Assembly (NCBI GenBank): GCA_963920765.1 | Contig: OY987251.1 | Location: forward strand, 8,621,219-8,685,218 | DNA: 64,000 bases | From: Ulota crispa | Lineage: Eukaryota > Streptophyta > Bryopsida > Orthotrichales > Orthotrichaceae | Reading direction: 5' to 3' | Part shown: piece by piece, positions 48,681 to 61,897 of the stretch | How positions within the stretch are numbered: the first letter of the stretch is position 1 | How the letters are laid out: each line of letters opens with the position of its first letter | Program-made: the position numbers and the translations under genes | The notes under the pieces: generated by a model | What the model was told of the DNA's origin: nothing | Database searches by the model: none | The model's input: only the letters and a program-made list of their open reading frames with translations

Positions 48681-50157
48681 ACATGCATTTCCAACAGAAT
48701 TTGACTGTTTTCTAGCGATTGTTTTCAGACACTCAGCATTACAAGGAGTTCGTCATGTGGAGATTCGAGGGAATATGATGCAATTCATGGGAATACTTGA
48801 CCTTGTTTCATTGAGAGCTTCCTTGTGGCAATTATGTGTAGTTAATCACAAATTACGCCTAGAGGTTCTTATTGTGTATAATGCTAGTATTGTGAGTGGT
48901 TGAAGGATCCACTGAATCATAAATCTTGCTATACTGGATATTGGAAATATAGCAGCTTTTGAATTATGGTTAGTTTGTCTGAAGATGCTGCCTTCGTGTC
49001 TTAGTAAGAGCTGATTAGCCTCTGGCGTTTATTCAAGTCAAATAGACCTGTTTTTAGTAGTTAAACTCTCCTCATATCGATGGTCTTTTGGTGTGAAGAT
49101 TGTATAGTTTCCTTATAATGTAACTAGATCTTTGCTTCAGATAAATAAGTACATGGCTGATGGTTTAGACTTCAGACCAGAGGTCCCAAATGTGATCTTC
49201 GTAATTAGCTCAAGTAACTGAAAACACTGGTAAGTTTGCTAAGCATTTAAATTAAACTCTCTCGTATGCACATTTTCTGTAGTCTTACAGAAGCATTGAT
49301 AAAAGTGTTGGTAAATTTAGCCATGTTTGGAAATCTTTGATTTATAATTGAAATTTGGCTAATTTTCTTTAGTGAATTCGCTATGTACCAACTCAAGGAA
49401 ATTCAAAGAGAATTCAATATCTTGATTTGGATGAATGATGGTTGGGAGTAGGAATTAGATATGAGAAGTTGAATTGTAATGTCTTTTTGTGAATATTGTT
49501 GAACATTGTGTAAATGTTAAATGTGTAAATGTTAAATGAAAGTAAGGTTAGGATGATTTGGCAAAGCCAAATTCAGAAGGCTGATTTGACTTCAAAATTT
49601 GATTCACAACCATTCTTTAATTATGTCTTTCCTCAAAACAATTTACTTTTGAAAGGAAGAAGAAATTTTTATATAAATTGGAACAAGATAAAAACAGAAA
49701 CTATTGGGAAAGTATGAATATTTTTGTTTACACTTTGAAAACAGTGTACAAGTTAGTTGGAGTATCTTGTGAACAATATGCAAAATAGCAAAAGAAATCT
49801 AAATAATTGACCCTACAGGACAAAGTGTCCATTCAATGGACACTTGAAAACTCGGGTAGGGTCATATGAAGTCAATCTTTATGTAAATATGTATCCGTCA
49901 AGTGGAAATGTAATGTTTTCCCCAATTAATACCCAATTCAGTAGTTATGTTGTCCAAAAGAATATGGGCAATGCAATTTGGGCATCTTTGGAGAATCTTA
50001 TGCTAAAACTCTCATCAACTTTTGAAATTTGGCTTGTATGTAACTAATAATATAAGGTATACAATTGTTAAAAAAACAAATTTGAACTCTCAAATCACAT
50101 TCCAAGAGTCAAACTTTGTTAACTATTTCCAAGCGGTTTCAAGAAACAACATTTTCT
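48681..50157. other. 3' flank of the transporter gene and intergenic DNA
   Basis: The first part is presumably 3' UTR. No gene or clear element beyond it. Confidence 0.45.
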
Positions 50158-51565
50158 TCTAACTTTAGGCCTTATTATAGGCCTCTTTAATTTATGTTTT
50201 TTCATAAATTAACAAATTAGCTTAATTTATGCACATCATGAAAGTTAATTTGTGTATTTTCATAAATTAACAAACTTATTTTTTATATTTGCATATTTGA
50301 TATCATATTAAATGTGACAAAGCATGAAATTGCTTGCATTTCAACACCCTTTCAAGTGAGAGGTTAGTCAACAATTTATAATGTTCATCTTTTGAGAAAC
50401 CCCTAAAGGCCTAGCTGTCCTCCCGATGACAGTTGAGATTTTGGGCATGTACCTATAGCTAATCTAGTTTTTGTGATTTTTTAAAACTTTTATTGAAGGT
50501 GGGGAATTCCAAGACCTATCCGGGGATCTAATTTTTTAGTCATTTTGACATTTGACGAAGAAGTTATGCAAGAATTTTTGCTGCCCATGGAGGGAGGGCA
50601 ATCCAGGCAGCCCAAAAACTTCTTAAAAATTTGTATTTTCTAATAATAGAAATCTGAAATTGGTTCTTTAGATTTTTTCATATGTGGGAAGCTTTGAATC
50701 ATTCAACTTCAATCGATGAGATGAAAGTTATGAGATGTTTTAGTTTGTGGACAGTTATGGATTCTCTACCCTAAAATAAACTTTGAAGTCCTTTATTTTC
50801 CACAATTTTTAATATTTGGAAAAAAAAAACTAAACCCAAGGAATTAGATTGTTTATCACAACATTATAACCGTTAGGATTTTCATTTTTTCATTTCAATA
50901 GTTAAATTCTTAACAATTTAGTGATTTGACTCATTCTCTACTTCTTTATACTTACTATTTTCCCCCATGTGTTGTATAGTTCCAATTGATTTGAAAATTC
51001 TCCCACACATACCTAACTTGGTCTGCTACATGGAAAAAATAAACCTCAACTTTGTGTAGAGTAATTTTTTTCATGTAAGTGTGAACAAAGGCTTCTAAAA
51101 TTTTTTGGACAGCACAAAAAGAAACCTTTTTTTTCACTTTAGATGTAAATATCTCCGTCCTCTATCTAGAATGACCTGATTTTTTCCCACAAGTACCTCA
51201 TCTAGTCTAAGGCAAGATCCTATGGCTGGATTTGCAAAACAAACTTTATTTCCTACTTTTCTACTCATTCCCCCCAAAGTGGCAATTAACAATGACTTTC
51301 ACTGGAGAGAACTGCTTGGGCCTTTAGGGGTCAAGAGTAGAGAAGTCGGATTCAACTCTGGCCATGCTAAGGAACATGGTGGCCTTGCCGCTACTAAAGT
51401 TGCACAATGACTGCCAATCTGCCATGTGGCATATGCCAAGTGCAATTTTTTTTTATAAGGAACCAATGAGCTTAATTTGTGCACATCGTGAAGGGTTAAT
51501 TTGTTAATTTGTGCATTTATTTTTAGAAAACATAAATTAAAGAGGCCTGCCTTATTATCTTGCAA
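50158..51565. repeat. Inverted repeat pair enclosing a family B element
   Basis: Bases about 50165-50250 (CCTTATTATAGGCCTCTTTAATTTATG..., with GCTTAATTTATGCACATC) are an inverted copy of about 51465-51562. The family B element at 50400-51330 lies between them. This looks like an older AT-rich inverted-repeat element that received a TTAA element. Confidence 0.6.
50400..51330. mobile_element. TTAA-type element, family B, copy 3
   Basis: 931 bp with ends CCCCTAAAGGCCTAG and (inverted) CCCCTAAAGGCCCAAG. Flanking bases are GAAA and TCAA, decayed from TTAA. Same length, interior and orientation as 8001-8931. Confidence 0.75.
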
Positions 51566-51709
51566 TCTGTAACTTCAAAGCTCTTGATTTTTTTTTAAAT
51601 ATTTCAAATGATTGTCTCTAACTTCTCACTATTTAGATTTCAAATAAAAATCTTCCTCATTGCCCAAGAAATCATGAAAGAATGACTAGTGTATTGCTAA
51701 TTCACTTAA

Positions 51710-52639
51710 CCCCTAAAGGCCCAAGCCCTTTTTTCTGTAAAAATCAGTGAAAACTGCCATTTTTGGAGGAATGAGTAGAAAAGTAGGAAAACAAGTTTAT
51801 TTTGGAAATTCAACTGTAGGATCTTGTTCTAGACTATGGGAGGTACTTGCCAAAAAAAAATTAGCTTGTTTTAGATTTTGAGTGAGATATAGACATTTGA
51901 AGTGCAAAAATAAGTTTTTTTCCCTACTGCCCAAAAATTTTAGAAGCCTTTGACCTCTTCTATATCAAAAAAGTTGCTCTACGCATAGTTGAGGTTTAAT
52001 TTTCCCAAGTAGGAGACCAAGTTAGGTAAGTGTGGGAGCATTTTCAAATGAATTGGAGGTGTGGATCATACTTTGTAAAATATTGCAGTGCCCTAAGGCC
52101 ATGAAATTTGCATATACATTGGGCAAAATTGGAGAACTTATGTAAAATCAAGAAATCTAAAATACTTTAATCCAAATGGTGAAAACCAAGGAATCTTAGT
52201 CTACTACAATTTGGAAAAAGAAAGCAAAAAAAAAAACTAAAGCACAAAATTTTATAAGGGGCAAAAGAAATGGAGGTTTGGGAATTCAATACCTACCTGC
52301 AAACTAAAACTTCTCACTCATCAATCAAAATCAAATGATTCAAAGCTTTCCACATATATAATAATCTAAAGAACCAACTTCAGCTTTTTTTCAAAAAACA
52401 AAACAAAATTTAAAGATGTTTTTTGGGCTTCCTGGACTACCCGCCCTCCCCTGTTGTTCAGAAGTTCATGCATAAATTCTTCAATAATTGTCAGAATGAA
52501 GAAAAAATTAGATGTGCACATACATCTTTGAATTCCCACCAACCTCAAAAATTTCAAAAAAATTATAAAAACTGGTTTAGTCATAGGTACATGCCCAAGG
52601 TTCATTTGTCCCCCGCGGGGACACTTGGGCCTTTAGGGG
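51710..52639. mobile_element. TTAA-flanked element, family B, copy 4 (opposite orientation)
   Basis: 930 bp with a perfect 16-bp inverted repeat CCCCTAAAGGCCCAAG and intact TTAA on both sides (51706-51709 and 52640-52643). It is the best-preserved copy of the family. Non-coding. Confidence 0.9.
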
Positions 52640-52787
52640 TTAACCTCCTTGCATTTCAAGGTGATATAGAATAAACTAGAATCTATATTTGCTTCTAAAT
52701 TTTTTCATGACTTGACCTAACATCATATACTTGTGAATGGTCAAAAACCTCAATTTGTGTAAAAAAATTTACACCAAGAGGGCTTAA

Positions 52788-53695
52788 CCCTTTAGAGACC
52801 ACCAAACCATATTTTGGTTTGGGAGAGTAGTTTTTGGCCTATACAGTAAAATCACTCAACAATTTGGAAAATGGTCTTGAAAAATGCTTGTGATCACAAG
52901 AATTTTGCATCCAACCCAAAAAACAACAATGGAATCGGATATGGGAGTTGATAAATAATGGTGTTTATACATCATGGCCTCAAAATACGTATCCATATTT
53001 GGTCAAAGATGGATCAAAGCAACAACACAATACATCAAGCATCCAAGAAGAATGCCACATTTCAATTGTGCAATCTTAAAAAACTTCAAATTGCTCAAGG
53101 AATATGATTGTATTGTTTATCTATACGGTAGTTGTACAATTGTACTATTTGAGAATCTATTGAAATAATGCTATCAATTTATTTAAAAAAAAGGTTCATC
53201 CTACATTTAAGGCCAATTCTTGATTGCTTTCAACGATCAGATTTTTTGTAACAATTATCAAATTTTTTGTAGAACTGTGTCAAGGTAGCAAAGAAAATGG
53301 GATTTTTGACCCTTTCCATCCACTTAGCTACACCTTGTGATTGCTATTTTTGTCTATTTTGAGTGAAACTAGTCTTGTTGGAAAGGTGGGAAACCCTGCT
53401 TTCTAGAAATGTAAGGCTCTTCTCAATCAAAACTTGCATGAAGTGCTAACATTCAAAACCACACAAGCATGAAAAACTAGAGATTTTCCATATACAGCTC
53501 ACTCAATCATTATAATATTTCACCTCCAATAGTAGATCTAGCTGAAACTTTGGTACATTACAACAAACAAGGTGCCCTTCACTTTTGTACGGTTGGATTA
53601 TTCAAATTGGGTCCATACTTGTTTCAAATGCACATCTAATCTTATTGCCCAGGTTTCTAGTGGATTTTGGGAAAATATGTGTGGTCTTTAAAGGG
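52788..53695. mobile_element. TTAA-flanked element, family G, 908 bp
   Basis: Between TTAA 52784-52787 and 53696-53699. Inverted ends CCCTTTAGAGACCAC and CCCTTTAAAGACCAC agree at 14 of 15 bases. Non-coding. Confidence 0.8.
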
Positions 53696-53699
53696 TTAA

Positions 53700-53949
53700 A
53701 GTCTATTGACCTTGTTTTGCAGGAATGAAAAAAAAGTTGTTTTTCTCATTTCAAATGTTACAACCTCACAATCCTTGCAATCAAATGGGCTGAATTTTTT
53801 GCACACATTGATTTATTTTGTTTAACACACTTGTATGATTGAAATTCAGAAAAAAAAACTTTTTATTTTCAATTTTGAGCAATACACTAAAAGTTGACAA
53901 TTTCTGAAAAAAAATTCTGAAAAAATGCCCTTGGTCCTTTAGGGTTTAA
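53700..53949. mobile_element. Probable truncated family B relative
   Basis: The right end GGTCCTTTAGGG before TTTAA and a B-like interior (CATTTCAAATGTTAC, GGGCTGAATTTTTTGCACAC) suggest a shortened relative beside family G. The left end is not recognisable. Confidence 0.45.
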
Positions 53950-55083
53950 AGTACATTCAGGTGAATCTTCTTCCTCAAAAAAACACAAAATTCAAAAGTC
54001 CCAAAATTGTATTTTTTTCCCAATTTACTTAACATGGTCCATTATGAACTTTTTAAAAGTCATTAAAATGTGCGCGTATAGAACGTTCTCACGTCATTCA
54101 ATATTCTCATTTCCAAAATGTGTAGAAATTACAACAGCTCTCTTAAAAGCATAACTTGTTTGATATTTAAGTTATATGTTTGTTTACAAGCAAAATTTAC
54201 CATTGATTAACATCTTTGACTCTACATGCAAATGGACTCAAAAATTTGGAATAAGATACATGCTTTTAAACCTTATCAAATCGTCAGTAATTAACTACAT
54301 ATTGAGTGATATGGTTTATGTTAAGTGTTAGTCTTGTTGAGAAGGTAAACTAGGATATGGAAATTTTCCTAATTTCATACACTTGTATTTTGGACGTTTC
54401 AATTGATGAAATGAGAGTAATTTTGACTTTTATAAATTGGTTCATTTGACAAACAATCATTTCATCTTTTTCCTATCTGTATTACATTAAGAGAAAATGA
54501 ACAATTATTTGATGTTGTGTAGATATATAAGGTACAAACATGATTTGCAAATGTTGAAAAAAAAAATCTTTGGAGAATCATTTCAATATATAAGAGTTAA
54601 GTGACATCAAAAGTCACTTGATGCTAACGTGCAAGATCGCATTGTAAAAAAAAAAAGCTTTAATCAATTGTAATGATGATTGGCTCTTAAAACTAAATTT
54701 TGTTTATCGTATTTGTGAAGTTAGCAAGACACAACTAATAAACAGCCTCTATGACATGGATTATTGCTTCCATTGAAACAATTTATTTTTGAACAAATTG
54801 AATTTTTTTTTTTTTTTCTTTAATCATTGAAGTGTTATATATGTGAACTATGGAACGTCTAATTTTGAAAACATGAATCCGTGCAACTGTCCAATCTAAT
54901 AATCAACTATGTAATTTATCGTACACAAAATACTCTTATTGTTACAAAACTGAACTCACATCATATACTACAACCCTAAACTACTATCACCAGCTCACTA
55001 CAACTAGATTTTAGTAGTTTAGCATCAACTTCAGATAAGTTAAATTTATGTCCAATCTAGTACTAGAAATAAACTTATGATTC
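53950..55083. other. Intergenic AT-rich DNA
   Basis: No supported gene or element. Confidence 0.45.
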
Positions 55084-55087
55084 TTCA

Positions 55088-56183
55088 CCCCAAAATGACA
55101 TTGAGGACATAATGTGTCCTCAATCAATTTTTGAGGTTAAATAAACCCTTACCAACTTACTATTTTTAGTATTTTATTTTTTTGAAATATTATTTTTGAA
55201 GTTTGGTTTTAGCTTCAACAATTTGATTTTAAAAATGATTGATTTTGATTTTTCTATTCAAGATTTTGCGCACGGGTGTCTATTGCAATCTTGACTTTAT
55301 GTAGTGTTGAGCATGGTTTCTTTTTTGGTTTTCCAACCAATGCTTGTGTGGCTTTCTTTGAAAATTGTTTGTAGCTTGTAGGCTCCATTCTAATTTTGGT
55401 TGGAGTTGAAGGTGGCCCCTAAGCATGAATTTTGCAGCATCATGGGATTTTTTTTATAGGCAAAAAATATTCATGGACATTTTTTTTGAAAATATCCAAA
55501 TAACCATTGAAATTACTTAATTATTGCATGGAATTGCCAAATTGGATTAAACAATACCTCAAATAATTTTAAAGTGATGGCATCAATTTTCAATTTGACA
55601 AGAATTGTATGGAAGCCTAGACTACAATGCAATTTTCATTATTGCAATCTGGCATTTTTTTGAAAAAAAATCCCTCTTTTTTTTCTATAGGCTTGAAACT
55701 CACCTTTATTTTTTGAAACAATTGGGCTTTAAACTGCCCAAAAAAAAACACTGGTATTGAGGGCTCTTAGGAATGAGCCTCATATACACTAAATCTTTAA
55801 GAAAAAACCACATTAGAAATTCATTTAAAAAAGTTGTAGAGTTGATTTTGAGAAGTCATAAATTGATTGGGGTTATGCATGTTAGGCCCTTTAACCTCAT
55901 ATATTTTTGGTGACCAACTTTTTAAATTTGACATGTGAAAAGAAGATTGAAAGATTTCAAATCATTTTTACAGTTTTAACACCTTCATGATCAAACATTA
56001 TAATCTTTCAATCCATAAGAGATATTGTTGTGTTTTCCTTTCTAATGAGATCTCTAACATGTCTAGTTTGATTTTATACGGTTACAATTCAAAAAGAATT
56101 GATATAACTTATCAAAATTTTGACTTTTTGTTCAAGTTAGAACAAATTCCTAGAAGTTGAGGAAATTGGCAAGTCATTTTGGG
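55088..56183. mobile_element. Family I element, split by a hAT MITE
   Basis: Starts CCCCAAAATGACATTGAGG and ends (inverted) CCCAAAATGACTT. Flanking bases have decayed from TTAA. Removing the hAT MITE and one target duplication at 55312-55761 leaves about 646 bp, equal to the inverted homologue at 58607-59251. Confidence 0.75.
55312..55753. mobile_element. hAT-type MITE, copy 2, nested in family I
   Basis: 442 bp, homologous to 29740-30158, right end AAACACTG. It is flanked by the 8-bp near-repeat GTGTTGAG (55304-55311) and GTATTGAG (55754-55761). The uninterrupted homologue near 59030 reads GTGTTGAGGGCTCTT on the minus strand, giving the empty site. Confidence 0.85.
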
Positions 56184-56386
56184 ATCATAACAACTCTTTG
56201 TAATAGAGCAACCTACAAAAGTTCTTGCATATACACTTATATACACTTATTTTTATGGCAAATAATTAATTTCTTCTCAAATTGGCTTTGAAGTTTGTTG
56301 AAGATCAAACTAAAAAGAAGAAAAATCTGTTAAAATTTGCCAAAAAAAAAGTTTTTTTGGAACCTATTATAGTGTATGCTTCAAAT

Positions 56387-57428
56387 CACTACAAGAAAAA
56401 GGGTCATTTTTTACTAAGGATTTTGATTACCAAAAGAGTACAATGACTAAGATTTTTTGACTGGTCTAGTATCAGTCAAGTGGTTTAATTTATGACTACC
56501 TGTAGTCATAAATTAAATTATTTATGACTATGTGTAGTCATAAGGGTAAATGCATGGTTGAGTGGCTCAATTTTGGCAAGAGTCCCTATTCTCAAAGTCC
56601 CTTAAGTGGGTTTAAGGATTTTGACTCAAATATTAATTTGCAATTTCATCAAGTGTCATGGCGGCTAAGTGGCCTCTTCATGTTTACAATGGACTTATAA
56701 ACTCAATCCAAAGGTCCAATGTTTTTGGATTTGTTCTTTTTGAAATTACCCATTGCAAACTGTGTTCTAGGGCTTAGACTTAAATCAATCAAAGTTGTTC
56801 AAAAAGTCCTTATTGTTAAAAATGGTCCTAGAACTCAGAAAAATATTCAAGTTGAAAAAAAAAAAGGAAAAAAAAAAAAAAGATAAAGGAGAAAAGGACT
56901 TTGTAAAATCCAAGGTTAAAAAAGGCATTACAAAGTCCTTTGCAAACATTCAATGCACATTTACAAAACAAGATTATAATTTCTTAAAATTTTACCCAAA
57001 TACCCACTAGAATCATAGTCATTTGTATTCTCTTAAGTAACTAAACCATCTTTAAAAAGTCCTTGAAAATCTTGCTGATAGCAGAATTGTCACACTCATG
57101 TTTTTTCAAAAGTCCTCCACACCTCCATAAAATGCCAAAAAAGAAACTGAACAACATGATTGTAGTTACAATGAAGTTTAAGTCTCTACAATGGATTTTT
57201 TTTTTTTTTTTTGAAAATTTCCAATGTACCTTTTAGGCATTTGAAAATTGGATGTGTGCAATTTTTTATAATGTGACACAATTTTGAGTCACTCAACCAT
57301 GCATTCACACATAAATTAAATTATTTATGACTACATGTGGTCATATTGACTAGCCAATTAATCTTAATTGTGTTAATCTTTTTTGTAATCAAAATCCTTA
57401 ATAAAAAATGGCCCTTTTTCCTGAAGTG
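56387..57428. mobile_element. CACTA (En/Spm-type) non-autonomous element
   Basis: Starts CACTACAAGAAAAAGGGTCA and ends (inverted) CACTTCAGGAAAAAGGGCCA. AAT lies on each side (56384-56386 and 57429-57431), the 3-bp target duplication of this superfamily. The inverted similarity continues about 190 bp inward (both ends contain ATTAAATTATTTATGACTA-like stretches). 1042 bp, no transposase; the lysine-rich frame at 56795-57010 is a poly-A artefact. Confidence 0.93.
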
Positions 57429-57755
57429 AATGTTTGTGACATTCAGTTATAAAAATCAAATGTGTAATGAAAGTTTATGGAATAGTTTAAGACATCTCTC
57501 TACTTTCTAAGGTCACGTCTAAGGTACACTTGAAATTTTCCAATGAGCATTTATTTTTTTATTTTTCTAAAAGCTATAATGCAAATGAGATATGGTTGAA
57601 TTTTAATATTTTTGTCTTTTTTGGTTGAAATGGCACTAAAATTAATTTTGCACAAAATCCCTCTCAGAAGGCTTTTTGACAATATCTCAATCATCCCAAC
57701 TAATTGGGGGTTGTAGAAATAAAAAGTGCCACTACAATACAACCAAAATCAAAAT

Positions 57756-57912
57756 CACTAGTAAAAAAAATAGGTACTAAATGACTAAGTGACTATGACT
57801 AAATCACAATTGTACAAGTCAAATTGAGTCATTTTGTAGTTGTTGTTTAGTTATTGTAATTGTGGTTTAGTCATTGTCACTTAATCATTTAGGACTTGTT
57901 TCTTTACTCGTG
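57756..57912. mobile_element. 157-bp CACTA-type MITE
   Basis: Starts CACTAGTAAA and ends (inverted) CACGAGTAAA. Inner arms share CTAAATGACTAAGTGAC and CTAAATGATTAAGTGAC. AAT flanks both sides (57753-57755 and 57913-57915). Confidence 0.85.
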
Positions 57913-58147
57913 AATAATGCTTGTTGTAAGTCAAAGAATATCTTGCCTTGTAATATTGTTGAAATAGTAACACTTACCTTTTGTTAGTGTTGCGCTCCAT
58001 TTTAAGAGTTGATTTTTTTTTAAAGAACCTTCCATTGTGTGTTTTTGTAAGTTGTAACTTATACAATACCAAAATTAAAAAATAAAAATGATTAAGCTAC
58101 TTTTTTTTTTCAAAGGCTTATTTTCTTTTGGTACGCAACTCCCTTAA

Positions 58148-58388
58148 CCCTTAAACGCTTGAGCAGCCCGTAGTAAGCAGTAATGAGTACAATACAATGT
58201 TTTTTTCTTGTATTTAGAATGCATCCACACCTTTATTACATTTGAGATCAACAAATAAGTTAGAATATAGATCAATGTTGTTTTTGTGAGGTAGTCAAGA
58301 TCCCAAATTAAAAAAAACTATTGGTAGCAACTGCCAATTATACAGCAGCGTACATACTATGTTCTATGGTTGCTTGGTTGTTTAAGGG
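58148..58388. mobile_element. TTAA-flanked MITE, family F, copy 2
   Basis: 241 bp between TTAA 58144-58147 and 58389-58392. Ends CCCTTAAACG and (inverted) CCCTTAAACA. Interior shared with 12376-12602. Confidence 0.8.
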
Positions 58389-58606
58389 TTAAAGTAGTAG
58401 CATTCATAATTGTTATTGTCCCCTTGGGCGTGGCATACTCCTGCAGATTCTTTGTAGATTGCGTCAATGACTTACAAATATTAAAAAAATTGATTATGCG
58501 TGACAAAAGTGATGATTATGGGTGACAAAGTGATGGTTTTGGTGCCAAAGTGATGGTTTTTGGGTGATTGTCATGATGGTTTTGAGTGCTCCATCTCACT
58601 ATTTAA

Positions 58607-59251
58607 CCCCAAAATGACATTGCATTTTTGGGGCTTCTAGGAATTTGCTCTAATTTGAACAAAAAGCCAACATTTTGATAAGTTATATCAATTCTTTTTG
58701 AATTGTAACCGTATAAAATCAAACTAGACATGTTAGAGATCTCATTAGAAAGGAAAACACAACAATATCTCTTATGGATTGAAAGATTATAATGTTTAAT
58801 CATGAAGGTGTTAAAACTGAGAAAGTGATTTGAAGTCTTTCAATCTTCTTTTCACATGTCAAATTTAAAAAGTTGGTCACCAAAAATATACGAGGTTAAG
58901 GGCCTAACATGCATAACACCAACCAATTTATGACTTCTCAAAATCTACTTTAATTTTTTTTTAAATGAATTTCTGATGTGATTTTTTCTTAAAGATCTAG
59001 TGTATATGAGGCTCACTCCCAAGAGCCCTCAACACTACATGAAGTCAAGATTGCAATGAACACCCGTGCAATAAATCTTAAATAGAAAAATCATAATCAA
59101 TCATTTGCAAAATCAGATTGTTGTATCTGAAACTAAGTTTCAAAAAGAACTTTTCAAAAATATGAACTACTAAAAATAGTAATTTGGTTGGATTTTATTT
59201 AACTTCAAAAATTGGTTGAGGACAATTTTTGTCCCCAATGACACTTTGGGG
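58607..59251. mobile_element. TTAA-flanked element, family I, intact copy
   Basis: 645 bp between TTAA 58603-58606 and 59252-59255. Ends CCCCAAAATGACATTGC and (inverted) CCCCAAAGTGTCATTGG. It is inverted relative to 55088-56183 and related to 63223-63854 (shared GATCTAGTGTATATGAGGCTC-like and AAAAATAGTAA-like stretches). Confidence 0.8.
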
Positions 59252-59255
59252 TTAA

Positions 59256-60408
59256 GAACTCCTCAAGTAAGTATTATTAGCATATGAGCACACTAAAGAC
59301 TTCACTAAACATCTTTTTTGGCATCTCCTACACACAACTATACATTTTTAGTGATTTTGGACTTTGAAAAGTTTTTGTGAACTAATGCTTGCAATTAGAA
59401 CTTTCAAATTGATGCCAATATTTTTAATTTCCTCTTCTTAGTTTAACAAAAGAAAATTCAAAGTTCATCAACTGATATTCCTATTCCAAAACCCTTAGTT
59501 TCACGCTTATGGGTGCTGCTACCTTACTCCCATCTTTGTAGAGCTAAGTTTGAGTTTCATTTAACAAATTTTATAGAGTGGGTCATAATTGATTTTAGTA
59601 ATAAGTAATTATAGCTACTCGTAGAAAAATGAATTCAGCAATCAAAACATTTGAAGAAAATTGAAGACATCTTTATGTTTAGAAAGACTTTTCAAATCAT
59701 AAATACACTGAACTACTTAATGCAAGGGAGAAATACCAAAACATACAAAATTTTGGAGTTCAATTGAAACATTTTAATAAAAAACATTAAGTACATAATG
59801 CATTTGTTTTAATAAAAGGACAATTTAGAAAGAATCTTTGTTTATTTCATATATGGAAATCAAGGCAACTCAGTTTTGTTTTGAAATGATTTTCTAATGA
59901 ATTTATTATCCAGCAATTTCCAACTTTGATTTTCTTATATTCTGTGATAAGCTAACTTCGAAGAAAATTAAATTTAAATGCGGCTATCCCCTTCCAATAA
60001 AACAATGACTTACGTGCCCGGGAAATTCTATACAAGGTAGTACTGGAAATTTATTGAAGACCTTCTACTATGTATAAAGTTGTGATGTTTGTAAAAAGAA
60101 CCGAAAATACGGTAAAATTTAATAATCTTAATTTACATGTTTTTCCTCCTAAACCGAACCTTAGTAAGGCATGAAACTTATTCATACAAAGCTTACCCTT
60201 GATAGTTTTGTGATAATACCATGAACTCTTTTGCTGGCCTATGTTTCTGATTTTTGTTATACAGTTAGATAGCAAAATTTCTTTTACAAAGACTACCCAC
60301 ATTGGCCTAAAATTTGAGGAAATTTGAAATGCTATCTCAAAAAATAAGCTAAATAAAACAAAGCGCCAATCTGAAAGTATAAAAGCAGTACGCTTGCTTT
60401 ATAGAGAG
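59256..60408. other. Intergenic AT-rich DNA
   Basis: A solo end of the GGTAGGAGCACCC family (TTATGGGTGCTGCTACCTTA) lies at about 59508-59527. Otherwise nothing supported. Confidence 0.45.
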
Positions 60409-60412
60409 TTAA

Positions 60413-61897
60413 CCCTTTAAGGTCCGTGCATCCACAAAGTGGATGCGTCTTGGTCAACCCTGATTGTAACTTTCAAAATAACAATTTTTGGCATGTGGTT
60501 CAAATTAAAAAAATGAAGCTCAACAAATTTTCTTTCTAGTATATTTAATTTTTTTGAAAAATGTCAAAAATTGAAAAAGTTATTGCAATTGAAAACTCCA
60601 AGTGTTAGAATCCAAATAACACAATATGGTGTAATTTTCATTCATATTTTCTACTCTTAAATGAATTTTAAATTTAGACTAAAAAACTATGTTTCTCATT
60701 CTACTATTCATTTATGGTAGAAATTACAGATTTTTTTAATACATATTTTAATTGATATGATTTTATTTCCACATTTAGCTTTAAAAAATCACAAATTCCA
60801 TCAAATTAATTGAAAAAATAATACAAATAGAAAATGAATGTGTGTTCTAGCAAAAAAATATCAAAATTTTATAAATTAATTAAATATAAGGATAAACTTG
60901 GTTTGATAGTCAAATTTGACTTTAAATTCTTTGTTGAAGCTGTTTAGGGTGTAAAAAATAAAATAACCAATTGAAATTTTTTCACACTAGGGTGGATGCA
61001 TGGTCGGGTGGACCAAAATGCGTGTCCCATTCAATTTTCAGGAACATGTTTTGATTGCATGGCTTATTTCTTATAGAAGAAAGAGCTTGGAAACATCCTA
61101 AATTAGTGAATATATTCTATACTTGTTCATAAAACAAATTATGTAATCAATGTTTGTTAAAATTGATAATATAAGAAATAAGGGACTTTTCAATGCATAT
61201 ATTTGGACTGTCCCATTCACAACATCCTATGAAAATGATAGACATAATGTATCAAGTTAGCTATAATGCGTATATAGGGACTATATATGTAATTTAGCAT
61301 CTTTTATGTATTTAAAAAACATACTATAATTTTAGAGAAGTGATATACAATAAAAGCTATAGACATTTTAGTGCCCAAATTAAGGCTGAATGTTTAGGCG
61401 GCAATATTTTAATGATTTCAACATTTTTTAGTTTTTTAGTTTTTTAGTTTTTTTGCAAAAGCCTTCCTAATGGCTACATGGGCTTGGTCCTATATTTTAT
61501 AATGCACGTATTTGTATAAAGGAAAACAAACACTTTGTGATCCATACTCGCAAAAATCTCAAAATTATGGACTTTTTATGAGGTTTTATCCGCCATTTTT
61601 GGTCCTTTCAACCATGCAAATGCCCACTAATCTTTAATGATGCTTGTACCTCCTGATTTTCTTTTAAGTAATTTGAATAATTTTTGCTATTTTAACTTAT
61701 TTATGTTTAGTTTTTGAAAAACAAATGATAACAATTACAATTTTTCATGAAACAAATTGAAATTTCTTGCAATGATATATCATCCATAGCTTCAAGCAAT
61801 AAAAATATAGAATTGATGTTTGAACGCACTATAAGAGACAAAATTGAGCTTAGACATGAAGTTTGACCATTTCAAAATGAATCAAGTCCTTTAGGGA
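60413..61897. mobile_element. Possible TTAA-flanked element, family H, 1485 bp
   Basis: Between TTAA 60409-60412 and 61898-61901, with ends CCCTTTAAGGTCC and (inverted) TCCCTAAAGGACTT. Only one copy in the window and the ends pair imperfectly, so this is weaker than the others. Confidence 0.5.

Noticed and set aside
56795-57010. Lysine-rich 71-codon frame
   Set aside because: Mostly poly-A within a CACTA element.
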